Shown here one piece after another: positions 1-8,598 of a stretch of DNA of 64,000 nucleotides (the stretch's first letter is position 1; each line of letters starts with the position of its first letter). Location of the stretch: positions 62,001 through 126,000 of the forward strand of contig CAYJLC010000002.1 of NCBI GenBank assembly GCA_964370735.1, written 5' to 3'. The notes under the pieces were generated by a model. That model worked only from the letters and a program-made list of their open reading frames with translations. It searched no databases and was not told the origin of the DNA. The DNA comes from CAYJLC01 sp964370735. GTDB taxonomy: Bacteria; Bacillota; Clostridia; Oscillospirales; Butyricicoccaceae. The position numbers were made by a program, and so were the translations under genes.

Positions 1-658
1 CGCTTCGACGACTAACGCATCTGACTCATAAAATGCATCTAAGAGCATCTCATTTACTGGATATAAACTCGAATCTCCGATGTGAATTGACCCTANNNNN
101 NNNNNCTTTATTACCTTCATTTTCGACTACCCAAGCAAAGCCTTTCGAGCCTTCTTTGGTTTGTTCAAACACAGTATCGATAAATCTTGTGGCTAAAATT
201 ACGGCTTCTTCTGTGGTAGTATTATCGTAAAGTCGCAAATCACTTCCATCGCCTAAAAGTATTCCGTTTTCAGTAAAATAAGTTAGTGAATCAAGGTCAG
301 AAATATCTTCAAATTCTTCGACTGTTTGGTATAAAGAACTTACAATTTCACCTCGAGTTAATCCAAGATTTACTTCTGTTTCAGCGAAATTTTCTTTTTG
401 AACTAAATCTAAAGCATCAAATTTTGCATTAATATTTTTTAGAAGTTCAGATAATCTTTCTGTTGTTATATCGGTCGTAAAATCACTATAATACCAGTCT
501 TGTGGGAAAATACCATAGTTTTCAGCCTCTACAAGTTCGGTTACTGCCCAACTGCTGAATTGAACTTGTGGAGTTTGTAGTTCGGAAGCACTTGCATTTG
601 TTAGGCCTCCTAGTGCAAATGACGTTGCGAGAATTGATGCTAAAATCTTTCTTTTCAT
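1..658 (-). CDS. SLH-like / TraB-GumN family exported protein (partial, gapped)
   Basis: The N-terminus is a signal peptide (MKRKILAS, a hydrophobic run, then ASA). Residues about 30-170 look like degenerate S-layer homology repeats, for example around SSWAVTELVE and FTENGILLGDG. A 10-N gap follows residue 184. Past the gap, the frame that joins by simple counting gives an unrelated tail and a stop. Another frame reads GSIHIGDSSLYPVNEML and then DALVVEA, which is the start of a TraB/GumN domain. The real gene therefore runs off the left edge and the true gap is a multiple of three (6 or 9 nt would fit VY(L)LGSIH). TraB/GumN proteins resemble metal-dependent proteases, but the substrate here is unknown. 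Start: AAGGAG lies just upstream. Confidence 0.75.
96..105. other. Assembly gap (10 N)
   Basis: Ten N inside the TraB-like gene. The flanking codons fit a gap length divisible by three, so 10 is a placeholder and not a measured length. Confidence 0.95.
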
Positions 659-683
659 TTTAATCTCCTTTAATTTATGTAAT

Positions 684-1397
684 TTATTTTGCTTTATAAC
701 TATTGATTGAATAAATAATATGGTCTATTATAGCGAATCCAAATAAACCCAAATAAAAGTCTTTGTCCATACCAAATACTATGCCAAGCACAAAGAAAGA
801 ACCATAAATAAGCGGTTTTACTGACAAAGTTTTTAGTGCGGCACTACCAGCCTTTTTTAGTTCGCCTTCGTCTAGAGTTTTTAAATAACGTTGATTAAAA
901 TCAATTTTTTCTACTTCATCATTTTTTTCTGGCTGTACAGATTTGATGATGTTTATATAGTATGTTTCAGATATAGAACCTAGTATAAGAGGTATTAAAA
1001 AAGTAGAAATGAAAATTAAAGTATCAGATAGGTTAGTTATCAATTGATTTTGAAATGTATTAAAGTTATATCCGACTACACAAAGTAAAACCATTAAGCT
1101 AAAAGTCGAAAGGCATAGCATTAAACTTAGTTTTTTTTCGTGTCGAGCATAAACGCTATCTTCCTCATTACTAAAATTTTCAGCCTTTATTTTGCGTTTA
1201 ATACAAATGCCATAACTAAGAATGACGATTAATAATATTGTAATCAGTGCGAGTATGATGAAGGAAACTAATTCTGTATCAAAGGTAAAGAAACTTGAAA
1301 AACCGTTTAAATATTGCGACAGTATATCCCAAAAAAATCCAAAGAGTATACCAAATATACCTACTTTTAAAAACCCTTTTGCTTGTTTTTTGTTCAT
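684..1397 (-). CDS. DUF3169 family membrane protein
   Basis: A 237-residue protein with about six hydrophobic segments (roughly residues 8-28, 40-62, 90-112, 125-145, 193-210 and 213-230) and a charged cytoplasmic loop around residues 150-190. The sequence and its place directly after an XRE regulator match the DUF3169 family, which commonly pairs with small HTH genes. No catalytic residues are evident and the function is unknown. The regulator stops directly upstream, so the two are one transcription unit. Family assignment is by recognition. Confidence 0.7.
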   Translation of the reverse strand: MNKKQAKGFLKVGIFGILFGFFWDILSQYLNGFSSFFTFDTELVSFIILALITILLIVILSYGICIKRKIKAENFSNEEDSVYARHEKKLSLMLCLSTFSLMVLLCVVGYNFNTFQNQLITNLSDTLIFISTFLIPLILGSISETYYINIIKSVQPEKNDEVEKIDFNQRYLKTLDEGELKKAGSAALKTLSVKPLIYGSFFVLGIVFGMDKDFYLGLFGFAIIDHIIYSINSYKAK

Positions 1398-1604
1398 CTA
1401 ATTTTCCTCCTTGTAAGAAAACAATTCTTCGACAGAAATATCAAAAATGTGTGACATTTTTAAAACTAACACAATTGAAGGATGATAGTCGCCACGCTCA
1501 ATTGAGCTGATTGTCTGTCGAGAAACACCGATTAACTTTCCAAGTTCAGTCTGCGAAATATTAAATCGCTCACGATAAATTTTTACATTATTATAAAGTG
1601 GCAT
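1398..1604 (-). CDS. XRE-family helix-turn-helix regulator
   Basis: A 68-residue Cro/C1-type repressor. The HTH spans residues about 15-45 (SQTELGKLIGVSRQTISSIE), followed by the YHPSIVLVLKMSHIF segment typical of these small regulators. I chose the ATG at 1604 over the longer frame because AGGAGG sits just ahead of it and the extra 16 residues would lie in the operator. It is the first gene of a pair with the DUF3169 membrane protein. Its promoter carries two copies of one inverted repeat, so autoregulation is likely. Confidence 0.9.
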   Translation of the reverse strand: MPLYNNVKIYRERFNISQTELGKLIGVSRQTISSIERGDYHPSIVLVLKMSHIFDISVEELFSYKEEN

Positions 1605-1620
1605 GTCAATCCTCCTTGTC

Positions 1621-1681
1621 TTGACAACTATTCTTGTCATTGTTATATCCATATTATACCATTGACAACTTTACTTGTCAA
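1621..1681 (-). promoter_or_regulatory. Promoter with twin operators for the XRE-DUF3169 pair
   Basis: On the minus strand a consensus promoter reads TTGACA (1676-1681), 17 bp, TATAAT (1653-1658). Two inverted repeats of the form TTGACAA-N6-TTGTCAA lie at 1662-1681 (covering the -35) and 1621-1640 (just after the expected start), 41 bp apart. The second has one mismatch in its last base. This geometry suggests repression by a dimeric HTH protein, most simply the gene's own product. Confidence 0.85.
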
Positions 1682-1698
1682 GTACTTTTAAATTTTTG

Positions 1699-1727
1699 TT
1701 GATTTTTTATTAAAATTTTTATATAAT
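1699..1727 (+). promoter_or_regulatory. Promoter of the DUF3810 gene
   Basis: TTGATT (1699-1704), 17-bp spacer, TATAAT (1722-1727). It lies 26 bp ahead of the start codon and is divergent from the XRE promoter. Confidence 0.6.
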
Positions 1728-1752
1728 AAGAGATATAGATTAGGGGGTAGGT

Positions 1753-2814
1753 ATGAAGTTAAAACGATTATTTTTGTTGATTTTAATACCGATAGGCTAT
1801 TTGCTTACATTTATTGCAAGTTTAGACAAGGAAGCAACAGAAAAGTTTTTCTCGCTTAGCATTTATAAGGTATTATCAGAGTTTCAGAGTGCAATTTTTG
1901 GAATATTTCCTTTTTCTGTAACTGAGTTTATTTATATATTCGGCATACTTTCGCTTATTATAACTTTAGTGATTAGTGTCAGAAAATCGATTAAAAATAA
2001 AAAATATACGCCAGTTTTGCAGTATTTAGTTAATATTTTAGTGCTGGTATCTTTTATGTATCTTGGATTTGTTTTAACTTGTGGAATTAATTATCACAGA
2101 CAGGATTTTACTTTTTATTATGGAAAAGATAGTCGTGATTTTACAAAAGAAGAACTTTTTTATATGTGTAAAGATTATATTTTAGTGGCAGGGGATTTGC
2201 GCGAAAACTTAACTTTTGATGATTTAAAGGTATCTGACTATGAAATGGCACAAAATTCGTATGAAACTTTCGATAAATTAGCTGAAAAATATCCAGTTTT
2301 AGATGGAAATTACTCAAATCCAAAGCCAATGATAATTTCTCCAATACTCGCATACTTGAATATTGGTGGGTTCTTTTTTGGCTATACGAATGAGGCAAAT
2401 GTTAATGTTTCGATGCCAAATTACAAAATTCCGTTTACAATGTTGCACGAATTGGTGCATCAAAGGGGTTTTATGCAAGAAAATGAAGCGAATTTCGTCG
2501 CATTTTTGGCAGGCAAAGATAGTGATGACATGCTGGTGCAGTATAGCGCATATATGTCTGGTGTAAATTATGCATTGAACTCGCTTTATGCAATTGATAA
2601 GGAAATGTATTTTGAGGCTACTCAGAACTATTCTGATTTACAAATGGCAGATATAGCAGAATATTCGGAATATTTTGAACAATATGACATAGAATTTTTA
2701 TCAGACTTGTCAAAAACAGTGAACGACAGCTATTTAAAAGCAAATGGTCAAGACGAAGGAATTGTTACATATTCGAAAGTTACAGAGCTTTTACTTATAG
2801 ATTACTATTCTTAA
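1753..2814 (+). CDS. DUF3810 family membrane zinc-peptidase-like protein
   Basis: A 353-residue protein. Three hydrophobic segments near the N-terminus (about residues 4-24, 52-76, 92-115) are followed by a long outer domain. Around residue 232 it has MLHELVHQRGF, an HExxH-type motif with leucine in place of the glutamate-adjacent position, then ENEANFVAFLA, which could supply a third ligand. This pattern is typical of DUF3810, a family of predicted zinc metalloproteases without a known substrate. It is a single gene with its own promoter, ending in a terminator shared with the convergent aldo-keto reductase. Confidence 0.75.
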   Translation: MKLKRLFLLILIPIGYLLTFIASLDKEATEKFFSLSIYKVLSEFQSAIFGIFPFSVTEFIYIFGILSLIITLVISVRKSIKNKKYTPVLQYLVNILVLVSFMYLGFVLTCGINYHRQDFTFYYGKDSRDFTKEELFYMCKDYILVAGDLRENLTFDDLKVSDYEMAQNSYETFDKLAEKYPVLDGNYSNPKPMIISPILAYLNIGGFFFGYTNEANVNVSMPNYKIPFTMLHELVHQRGFMQENEANFVAFLAGKDSDDMLVQYSAYMSGVNYALNSLYAIDKEMYFEATQNYSDLQMADIAEYSEYFEQYDIEFLSDLSKTVNDSYLKANGQDEGIVTYSKVTELLLIDYYS

Positions 2815-2822
2815 ATGAAAAA

Positions 2823-2846
2823 AATCCTTACTTGGTAGTAAGGATT
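2823..2846. terminator. Bidirectional terminator
   Basis: AATCCTTAC, a 6-nt loop, then GTAAGGATT, with T-rich tracts on both strands. It lies between the convergent DUF3810 and aldo-keto reductase genes and overlaps the latter's stop codon. Confidence 0.8.
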
Positions 2847-4042
2847 TATTTTTTTATACGAAGTTTTATAATAATTTTCAAGAAAAATTTGATAAATTCA
2901 TTATTTAAAGCCTTGTGAGCATTTTTTAGCTCGAACGGAATATCAATCGACTGAGGACATTTTTTTACACAAATTCCACAGCTAGTGCACATATCAGCAC
3001 TCGATTTTTTCCCAGAAGAACCACCGACAGAACGATATAAATACAGTAAAGTAGAAAGTGGTTTTTCAGAAAAGTATTTGTTGTTATAGTCACTGAACGC
3101 ACGCGGTATATCCACGCCGAAAGGACAGGGCATACAATACATACAACCAGTGCAAGGAACTTTCATAAGTCTTCTAAAAATTTCTTTAACCTGATTTATA
3201 ATATTTAATTCGTCGTTAGACATAGAATTTGCAGTAGTATCATTTGAAACTCGTATATTTTCGTCGATTTGAGATAATTCGTTCATACCAGACAAAACGA
3301 CAGAAACAGCAGGATTATTCATTACAAAACGAAGCCCCCAATATGCAGGTGCGTGGTTTTGTCCATAAGATGCAAACACTTTTTTTACTTCGGTCGGCAC
3401 ATTGCTTGCAAGACTTCCACCACGAAGTGGCTCCATAACCGAGATGCCTATTCCTTTGCTTTTTGCATATTCAATGCCCTTTATACCAGCTTGATTATAC
3501 TCATCGAGATAATTGAACTGCACTTGGCAAAAATCCCACGAAAAGTCGTCGATAATCTTAATAAATTCTGTATGGCTGCCATGAAATGAAAAACCAATGT
3601 AGCGAATTGCACCTTTTTCTTTCATTTCAAGAAGAAAATCGAGCATTCCCATATTTTTATAAGATTGCCATTGGGCAAGACTATCTAGCATGTGCATAAG
3701 ATAATAATCGATATAATCGGTTTGCAATCTTTCAAGTTGCGTTGCAAATAATTTCTCTATTTGTTTGCGATTTTTCACAATAAACGGAGGCATTTTGTCT
3801 GCAATAAACACTTTTTCGCGAATATTATGTTTTTTTATGAAATTTCCGAGTATTACTTCGCTTTTTCCATTCTCGTAGAAATACGCTGTATCATAATAAT
3901 TAATACCATTTTTATAACCGTGTATAAAAATTTCTTCTACTTTTTTTTCGTCGACAAAACCATTTTTTTTCGGAAAGCGCATACAGCCTTGTCCTAAAAC
4001 TGATAATTTATCGCCATTTTTAATTAATTCTCTATATTGCAT
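2846..4042 (-). CDS. Aldo/keto reductase with C-terminal 4Fe-4S domain
   Basis: A 398-residue protein. Residues 1-280 form an aldo-keto reductase barrel, with DTAYFYENGKSE (catalytic Tyr region), a Lys near residue 83 and the MHMLD histidine segment. The C-terminal 90 residues hold two cysteine groups, CTGCMYCMPCP and CTSCGICVKKCP, the pattern of the clostridial AKR-ferredoxin family that probably takes electrons from ferredoxin-type donors. It overlaps the 3' end of the nitroreductase gene by 19 bp and lacks a good ribosome site, so translation is probably coupled. Substrate unknown. Confidence 0.85.
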   Translation of the reverse strand: MQYRELIKNGDKLSVLGQGCMRFPKKNGFVDEKKVEEIFIHGYKNGINYYDTAYFYENGKSEVILGNFIKKHNIREKVFIADKMPPFIVKNRKQIEKLFATQLERLQTDYIDYYLMHMLDSLAQWQSYKNMGMLDFLLEMKEKGAIRYIGFSFHGSHTEFIKIIDDFSWDFCQVQFNYLDEYNQAGIKGIEYAKSKGIGISVMEPLRGGSLASNVPTEVKKVFASYGQNHAPAYWGLRFVMNNPAVSVVLSGMNELSQIDENIRVSNDTTANSMSNDELNIINQVKEIFRRLMKVPCTGCMYCMPCPFGVDIPRAFSDYNNKYFSEKPLSTLLYLYRSVGGSSGKKSSADMCTSCGICVKKCPQSIDIPFELKNAHKALNNEFIKFFLKIIIKLRIKK

Positions 4043-4743
4043 TTTTCAATAAATTTGCCATCATTCCCTAACTCAAAACAGCCTTCTGCGCCGATTTCGA
4101 AGAATTTTTTGGCAATTCCCATATCTATAATATCTTGTGGTTTAGTTCCACCAACTTTTGCGACTAAATTCCCACTTGTGTTATCAAAAGTAGTACCTTG
4201 TTTATTCATTGCTGAAGGAGCTTTTAATACACAGTTCAACCCTTTTTCTATACGCGTATCTAAAGTTCCATTAAATCGCTCAGAAATAGATTTTTTGCCC
4301 TTTTTCATAAAAATATTTGCGAATGTTCCTATGAAAGTTGATTTTTTCTCGCCATACCCAATTATGATTACAGCGATTAATTCTTCATTATCGATATAAT
4401 TCAAAAAGCCTTGTTTGGAATATGTACTTGTCATAAAACAGGTATTTAAACCAAATTTTGTGGCTTCGAGAAGGATTTCTGCTCCATAATAGCCAATTTT
4501 CTCTAGTAAATTATCGTCATTTGGGTCACCCTTAAGCAAAATTGCTGATCTAGCACCAGAAATCGTGCCAAAAGTCGCAATAGTACCAAGCCCAGAACGA
4601 CCTTCTTCTACAAGCATCGTAAGTAGTCCAGATTTTTTATTAACTACATGACAAATGTGGTCTAATGCATTAATCACACTTCTTCCGATATGCTTATTAT
4701 TGTAAACTCTGCAAGAGAAACGATCGTTAATTATATTTATCAT
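4024..4743 (-). CDS. Nitroreductase-family flavoprotein
   Basis: A 239-residue protein. The N-terminus (DRFSCRVYNNKHIGRSVINAL) carries the R-S/C-R-x-Y start typical of nitroreductases. A central part (GYYGAEILLEATKFGLNTCFMT) and the conserved IIIGYGEKK stretch fit the fold. The second half is longer than in NfsB-type enzymes and resembles the internally duplicated TM1586-like group. FMN binding is expected. It forms a two-gene unit with the aldo-keto reductase, which points to redox conversion of a shared, unknown substrate. Confidence 0.75.
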   Translation of the reverse strand: MINIINDRFSCRVYNNKHIGRSVINALDHICHVVNKKSGLLTMLVEEGRSGLGTIATFGTISGARSAILLKGDPNDDNLLEKIGYYGAEILLEATKFGLNTCFMTSTYSKQGFLNYIDNEELIAVIIIGYGEKKSTFIGTFANIFMKKGKKSISERFNGTLDTRIEKGLNCVLKAPSAMNKQGTTFDNTSGNLVAKVGGTKPQDIIDMGIAKKFFEIGAEGCFELGNDGKFIEKCNIEN

Positions 4744-4875
4744 AATACACCTCTTTTTAATTACTAGTAAACATTATACCAAGAAAATGAAAGAATATCA
4801 AGGAAAATTATTGAATTTAACAAAAAAGATGTAGTATTTATTTAAGAAAGTCTTTTAATGATGTAACAATTTGTC

Positions 4876-6465
4876 TTAAATTGAAAGACTGGTTGAAAGT
4901 GTTATCGTTATGTAAAACAAAACCATGCATAAAACAATTTGTAAAAAGTTCATTGAAAAATCACTTAATTTATATACTAAGCGACTTTTTGAGAGATAGA
5001 ATTTATAGAATAAGTAAGCACCGAACATTGTTACAGCATAAATTAACGTTTTTTCTAGGTAAGATACAATATTTATCGTTAAATCTACATCGAAAACTAA
5101 GTTTACTAGTTGATTTCCGAAAATTCCACCTAAAACACACAAAACTGCAAGGGCTACTAGTGTGATACGTTTATAAATCCTTGTGTTTTCAGTTCGTTTT
5201 GCATCTCCCCAAAGGATTTGGCTATATTTAACGAAAGAAATAGCCGTTCCTATGTTAATTAATGTCACTAAATGCTCATAGGTTGTTCCTTTTACTCCGT
5301 ATTGGATGAAATATTTTGAAATACTTCCATTTAAAAGTGGTGCACCTGTAATGGCTAAAATGCCGATTAAAGTTGTGAAACCAGCATAAGGTATACGTTT
5401 CAAAACTCCTCGGATTTGCTTGATGTTACGCGTGCCGTACTCTTTTATTATCGCGCCTGCACCTAAGAAAAGCAAAGACTTAAATATCGCATGATTTACG
5501 ATGTGATAAAGTGCGCCTATGTTTGAAATTTCGCTTTCAAAACTAAGTCCTACTGCGATTAAGCCGATTTGAGAAATGGTATGAAACGCTAAAATCAGTT
5601 TAATATCGCTTTGACCAATAGCGAAAATAAAGCCTAAAACGGCTGTTAAACCACCAACAATTAAGAAAAACCACGATAAATCAATCGAATTTCCGAACAA
5701 ACTTGTGAACACGAAAAAGAGGTAAATACCGTTTTTAACATAGAGTCCAGACAAAATTGCAGATACTGCCGAAGGTGCACTCGGTGTTCCATGGGCAGAT
5801 GGAAGCCAACTGAAAAGAGGGAAGAAGGCACTTTTTAAGCAGATGCCAGTCATTATAAATGAGAATGGCAAAACAAGCTCTGAAGGGTCTACTAAATGAA
5901 TGACTTTTTCGATTTCTGAAATAGATAATACACCGAAAATTTTGTATAAGTAACCCACGCCAAATAAGTAAAATATCATACAAACTATCTGCGAAAAGAG
6001 GTAAATCATACCGTCATAGATAGAATATGAGTCCTTTTTGAACATTATTAATATCGCTACTATAACGGTTGCAACCTCTAGTAAAACATAGATATTAAAT
6101 AAATCGTCAGTAAGGAAAATTCCACATAAGAGTCCTTGCAAAATCAAGAAAAGCATGATAAATTTTTTGTCTAAAAACGAATCACGCAATGTGTAAAAGG
6201 TGCTTAGGAAAAATAAAGTTATCGATAGAATAACTAGAAAAGAAGAATATCTGTCTGCTATTAGCTCTATTCCTAAAACTGAACTTTCAGCACCTAGAAT
6301 ATTATGCATTTCGCCATAAATAGTGACATTTACGAATGTAAAGATGGCGAGTAGGAGTAGTGGGATTTCGAAGAAACAAAGGAATAAACCGAAGCTTACC
6401 TTTGGTAAAACATAAATTGCAACGCCTGCAAGTATTGGTATAATTATAAAAAATGTAAGTATCAT
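4876..6465 (-). CDS. Mrp/Mbh antiporter pump subunit (MrpD/MbhH-like)
   Basis: A 529-residue protein with about 14 membrane segments, related to MrpD and complex I ND4/ND2. The proton-path residues are visible: NIYVLLEVATV (TM5 Glu) and LKSAFFPLFSWLPSAHGTPSAPSAVSA (TM7 Lys, although the usual P-x-H is PLFSW here). It is the last gene of the first module (order E, F, G, MbhD-like, MbhE+B fusion, C, D) and the only pump-type subunit in it. That mirrors the Mbh-type sodium module with its single MbhH, here without hydrogenase genes. Confidence 0.9.
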   Translation of the reverse strand: MILTFFIIIPILAGVAIYVLPKVSFGLFLCFFEIPLLLLAIFTFVNVTIYGEMHNILGAESSVLGIELIADRYSSFLVILSITLFFLSTFYTLRDSFLDKKFIMLFLILQGLLCGIFLTDDLFNIYVLLEVATVIVAILIMFKKDSYSIYDGMIYLFSQIVCMIFYLFGVGYLYKIFGVLSISEIEKVIHLVDPSELVLPFSFIMTGICLKSAFFPLFSWLPSAHGTPSAPSAVSAILSGLYVKNGIYLFFVFTSLFGNSIDLSWFFLIVGGLTAVLGFIFAIGQSDIKLILAFHTISQIGLIAVGLSFESEISNIGALYHIVNHAIFKSLLFLGAGAIIKEYGTRNIKQIRGVLKRIPYAGFTTLIGILAITGAPLLNGSISKYFIQYGVKGTTYEHLVTLINIGTAISFVKYSQILWGDAKRTENTRIYKRITLVALAVLCVLGGIFGNQLVNLVFDVDLTINIVSYLEKTLIYAVTMFGAYLFYKFYLSKSRLVYKLSDFSMNFLQIVLCMVLFYITITLSTSLSI

Positions 6466-6813
6466 TTATAGTTTTTCCGTCCTTATTTTTCTTGCTTTTT
6501 CCCAATCGGAAGTACCATATCTATGATACAAATTTATGAACATTACAAGCGAAATCGCAGTGACTGCTACTCCGATTACGATTGCTGTTATCATTAAAGC
6601 CTGTGGAAGTGGGTCGGCGATATTTCCCTCCGTGACACCGATAGGTGGTTTGCTGTCTGTTTCTGAAAACATCGTTAAGAAAAAAACCACGACAGATACA
6701 TCCATTATTCCGATTGAAATTATTGTTTTTAGCATTCTTCTGCTACGCATTATGCCAATTAGTCCTATGAAAAAGAGTATTATTGCAACATTTTCGCCTG
6801 TTAAAAAATCCAT
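6466..6813 (-). CDS. mrpC: Mrp antiporter subunit C (MnhC/NuoK-like)
   Basis: A 115-residue protein with three membrane segments, homologous to NuoK. The conserved pattern GLIGIMRSRRMLKTIISIGIMDVSV and PLPQALMITAIVIG is typical of MrpC. The start at 6813 follows GGAGG. The longer frame to 6846 would overlap the upstream gene and lacks such a site. The stop is directly next to the following pump gene. Confidence 0.9.
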   Translation of the reverse strand: MDFLTGENVAIILFFIGLIGIMRSRRMLKTIISIGIMDVSVVVFFLTMFSETDSKPPIGVTEGNIADPLPQALMITAIVIGVAVTAISLVMFINLYHRYGTSDWEKARKIRTEKL

Positions 6814-6823
6814 AAATCCTCCT

Positions 6824-7501
6824 TTATTTATCTTCGTAATGAACAAAACGGAAAAATATAATAGAAAGTCCTAAATATACTTTAATTCCGATTAAAATAT
6901 TCATTATTATCAAGTAAAAAGTGTTCCATTCTGGAACATTTAAGTAAAAGTTTGATACTGCAAATAGCATTGAAATAGTTAAAATTGAAATAAATACAAG
7001 CTTTTCATTTCGCTCATAAGTATAAAATCTAATTGCTTTATCCGGACGAACAAGGTATACACAAATAAGCGAACTCGCAAGCGCAGCGCCTCCCTGAAAT
7101 CCACCACCAGGAGAAATATGACCATTTAGAATTATATAAATTCCTATCATAATTACGCATGGTATTACAAGTGAAATATAGTTAAGTTCTGCACGTTTCT
7201 GACGTTTATTTGCCCTTGCTTCGTGGACAATTGCGTGTGATTTATCCATGTGTCGCGAAAAGTGAACAACGCCCATTACACTCACTAGAAGCATCAAAGC
7301 TTCGAATATTGTATCGAAAATTCGATAGTTAAGATAGATTGCAGCAACCGAGTTTACAGCTTGTGTTTGCTTTGGATAATTAGCTATAACTTCATTATAA
7401 ATTGGTTGCAACTGCGAATAAGTAGTGTCAGTAGTTAAAATTAAAGTTAAAATACACGCTAAACTTATGAAAAAAATACTGACGGTTTTAAATATCCTCA
7501 T
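6824..7501 (-). CDS. Fused MbhE-like and MnhB domain subunit
   Basis: A 225-residue protein. Residues 1-85 resemble the MbhE-type end of MrpA (VNSVAAIYLNYRIFDTIFEALMLLVSVMG is cut here into VNSVAAIYLNYRIFDT and FEALMLLVSV). Residues about 110-225 are MnhB/MrpB, with the hallmark ILNGHISPGGGFQGGAA. In canonical Mrp these two parts lie on separate proteins. The same fusion occurs in the second module. AGGAGG precedes the start, and it overlaps the preceding gene by 14 bp. Confidence 0.85.
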   Translation of the reverse strand: MRIFKTVSIFFISLACILTLILTTDTTYSQLQPIYNEVIANYPKQTQAVNSVAAIYLNYRIFDTIFEALMLLVSVMGVVHFSRHMDKSHAIVHEARANKRQKRAELNYISLVIPCVIMIGIYIILNGHISPGGGFQGGAALASSLICVYLVRPDKAIRFYTYERNEKLVFISILTISMLFAVSNFYLNVPEWNTFYLIIMNILIGIKVYLGLSIIFFRFVHYEDK

Positions 7502-8042
7502 CTATATCCTCCTTAGGAAGCATAGCGAAAGTAAATCTCTCTTTGCTTGTACTTTGGCGTAAAATATCTTCGATATTATGAACATGAATTTCAGTTTCAA
7601 GCCCATAAATGGTTACTTTATCATTATTATCGAACAAAATCAAATCATAAACATGGTCACGAGCGATTTTTTCAGGGGTGTCCCAAGTATATACACATTG
7701 AACCTGCAATTCGTGAGATAAGCAGTATTCAATTACTTTTGACACAACATCTTTGATAATAAATCGACGTTTAATATCGTTGATTTCCGTTTTTGAATTT
7801 GAAGTGATGTAAATATAAAATGTATGGTATTTTTTTAGTGCAACAATATATAAAATTGTAGACAAAGCGCTACCGATAATTGCTTCGGCAATTGCAACGT
7901 CTGGTGCGTGGAAAACAAGGTAACAAAACGAAGCTAGTAGAGAGAAAACGCCGACACCAACGACAGCATATTTCAAATTTCGACTAATTACGATAAATAA
8001 TGCGGCTGAAATCATTAAAATAAAGACAAATTGCTCAGTCAT
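7488..8042 (-). CDS. MbhD-like (DUF4040) subunit with C-terminal extension
   Basis: A 184-residue protein. Residues 1-75 are the DUF4040/MbhD membrane domain, with three hydrophobic segments and the HAPDVAIAEAIIG signature. Residues about 80-184 form a soluble, charged extension absent from the paralogue at 16538-16801. I do not recognise the extension. It has mixed beta/alpha character (for example LQVQCVYTWDTPEKIARDH, then VYDLILFDNNDKVTIYG) and may face the cytoplasm. It overlaps subunit G by 8 bp. Confidence 0.8.
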   Translation of the reverse strand: MTEQFVFILMISAALFIVISRNLKYAVVGVGVFSLLASFCYLVFHAPDVAIAEAIIGSALSTILYIVALKKYHTFYIYITSNSKTEINDIKRRFIIKDVVSKVIEYCLSHELQVQCVYTWDTPEKIARDHVYDLILFDNNDKVTIYGLETEIHVHNIEDILRQSTSKERFTFAMLPKEDIDEDI

Positions 8043-8343
8043 TTTCGTCCTCCTTTTTATTTTTTAATTTATAGCCTGAAAAATAGGCAGAAGAAGTAAT
8101 TGAAGAAGATACAATTGGATTTAAAATTACTAAAACAACTAAAATTAATAGCATTTTAAGAGTGAAAAATTCAAACCCGTATATGAAAAATAAACCTATT
8201 AAAATAGTTATCAAACCCAACGTGTCAACATCGGCAGCCGAGAGCATTCGAGCATAGAAATTATTAAAGCGATATATTCCAAAAAGTCCTACAAATACGA
8301 AAAAAATGCCAATAGCAACTATTATATAACCTAAAATCTGCAT
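8035..8343 (-). CDS. mrpG: Mrp antiporter subunit G
   Basis: A 102-residue protein with three membrane segments. FVGLFGIYRFNNFYARMLSAADVDTLG is the MnhG/MrpG core. AGGAGG precedes the start. It sits between subunit F and the MbhD-like gene, as in Mrp and Mbh operons. Confidence 0.9.
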   Translation of the reverse strand: MQILGYIIVAIGIFFVFVGLFGIYRFNNFYARMLSAADVDTLGLITILIGLFFIYGFEFFTLKMLLILVVLVILNPIVSSSITSSAYFSGYKLKNKKEDEND

Positions 8344-8351
8344 AAAACCTC

Positions 8352-8597
8352 CTATTTATCGTTCTGAAGAAATTTTGATAGTGATGTCGTTCCGACAAAG
8401 CCTAAAATTGCGAAAACTAGACCTACATCGAGATAAAAAGACTGACCATTTTGTAGTGAATAAATGATTATGATAATGATGATTTTGCTCGAAATAAGCG
8501 ACAAACCTAATAATCTATCCCAAACAGTGGGGCCGATTATTACACGAAATGTGCTTAAAAGAGTTGCAAACATCAAAATATTTATAACAAAATCCAT
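8352..8597 (-). CDS. mrpF: Mrp antiporter subunit F
   Basis: An 81-residue protein with three membrane segments. VIIGPTVWDRLLGLSLIS is the MrpF signature (GPT-x-x-DR). It is close-packed between E and G in the same operon. Confidence 0.9.
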   Translation of the reverse strand: MDFVINILMFATLLSTFRVIIGPTVWDRLLGLSLISSKIIIIIIIYSLQNGQSFYLDVGLVFAILGFVGTTSLSKFLQNDK

Positions 8598-8598
8598 G

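Noticed and set aside
4881..5165. Plus-strand frame of 94 codons
   Set aside because: It is antisense to the pump subunit gene, without a ribosome site or family match.
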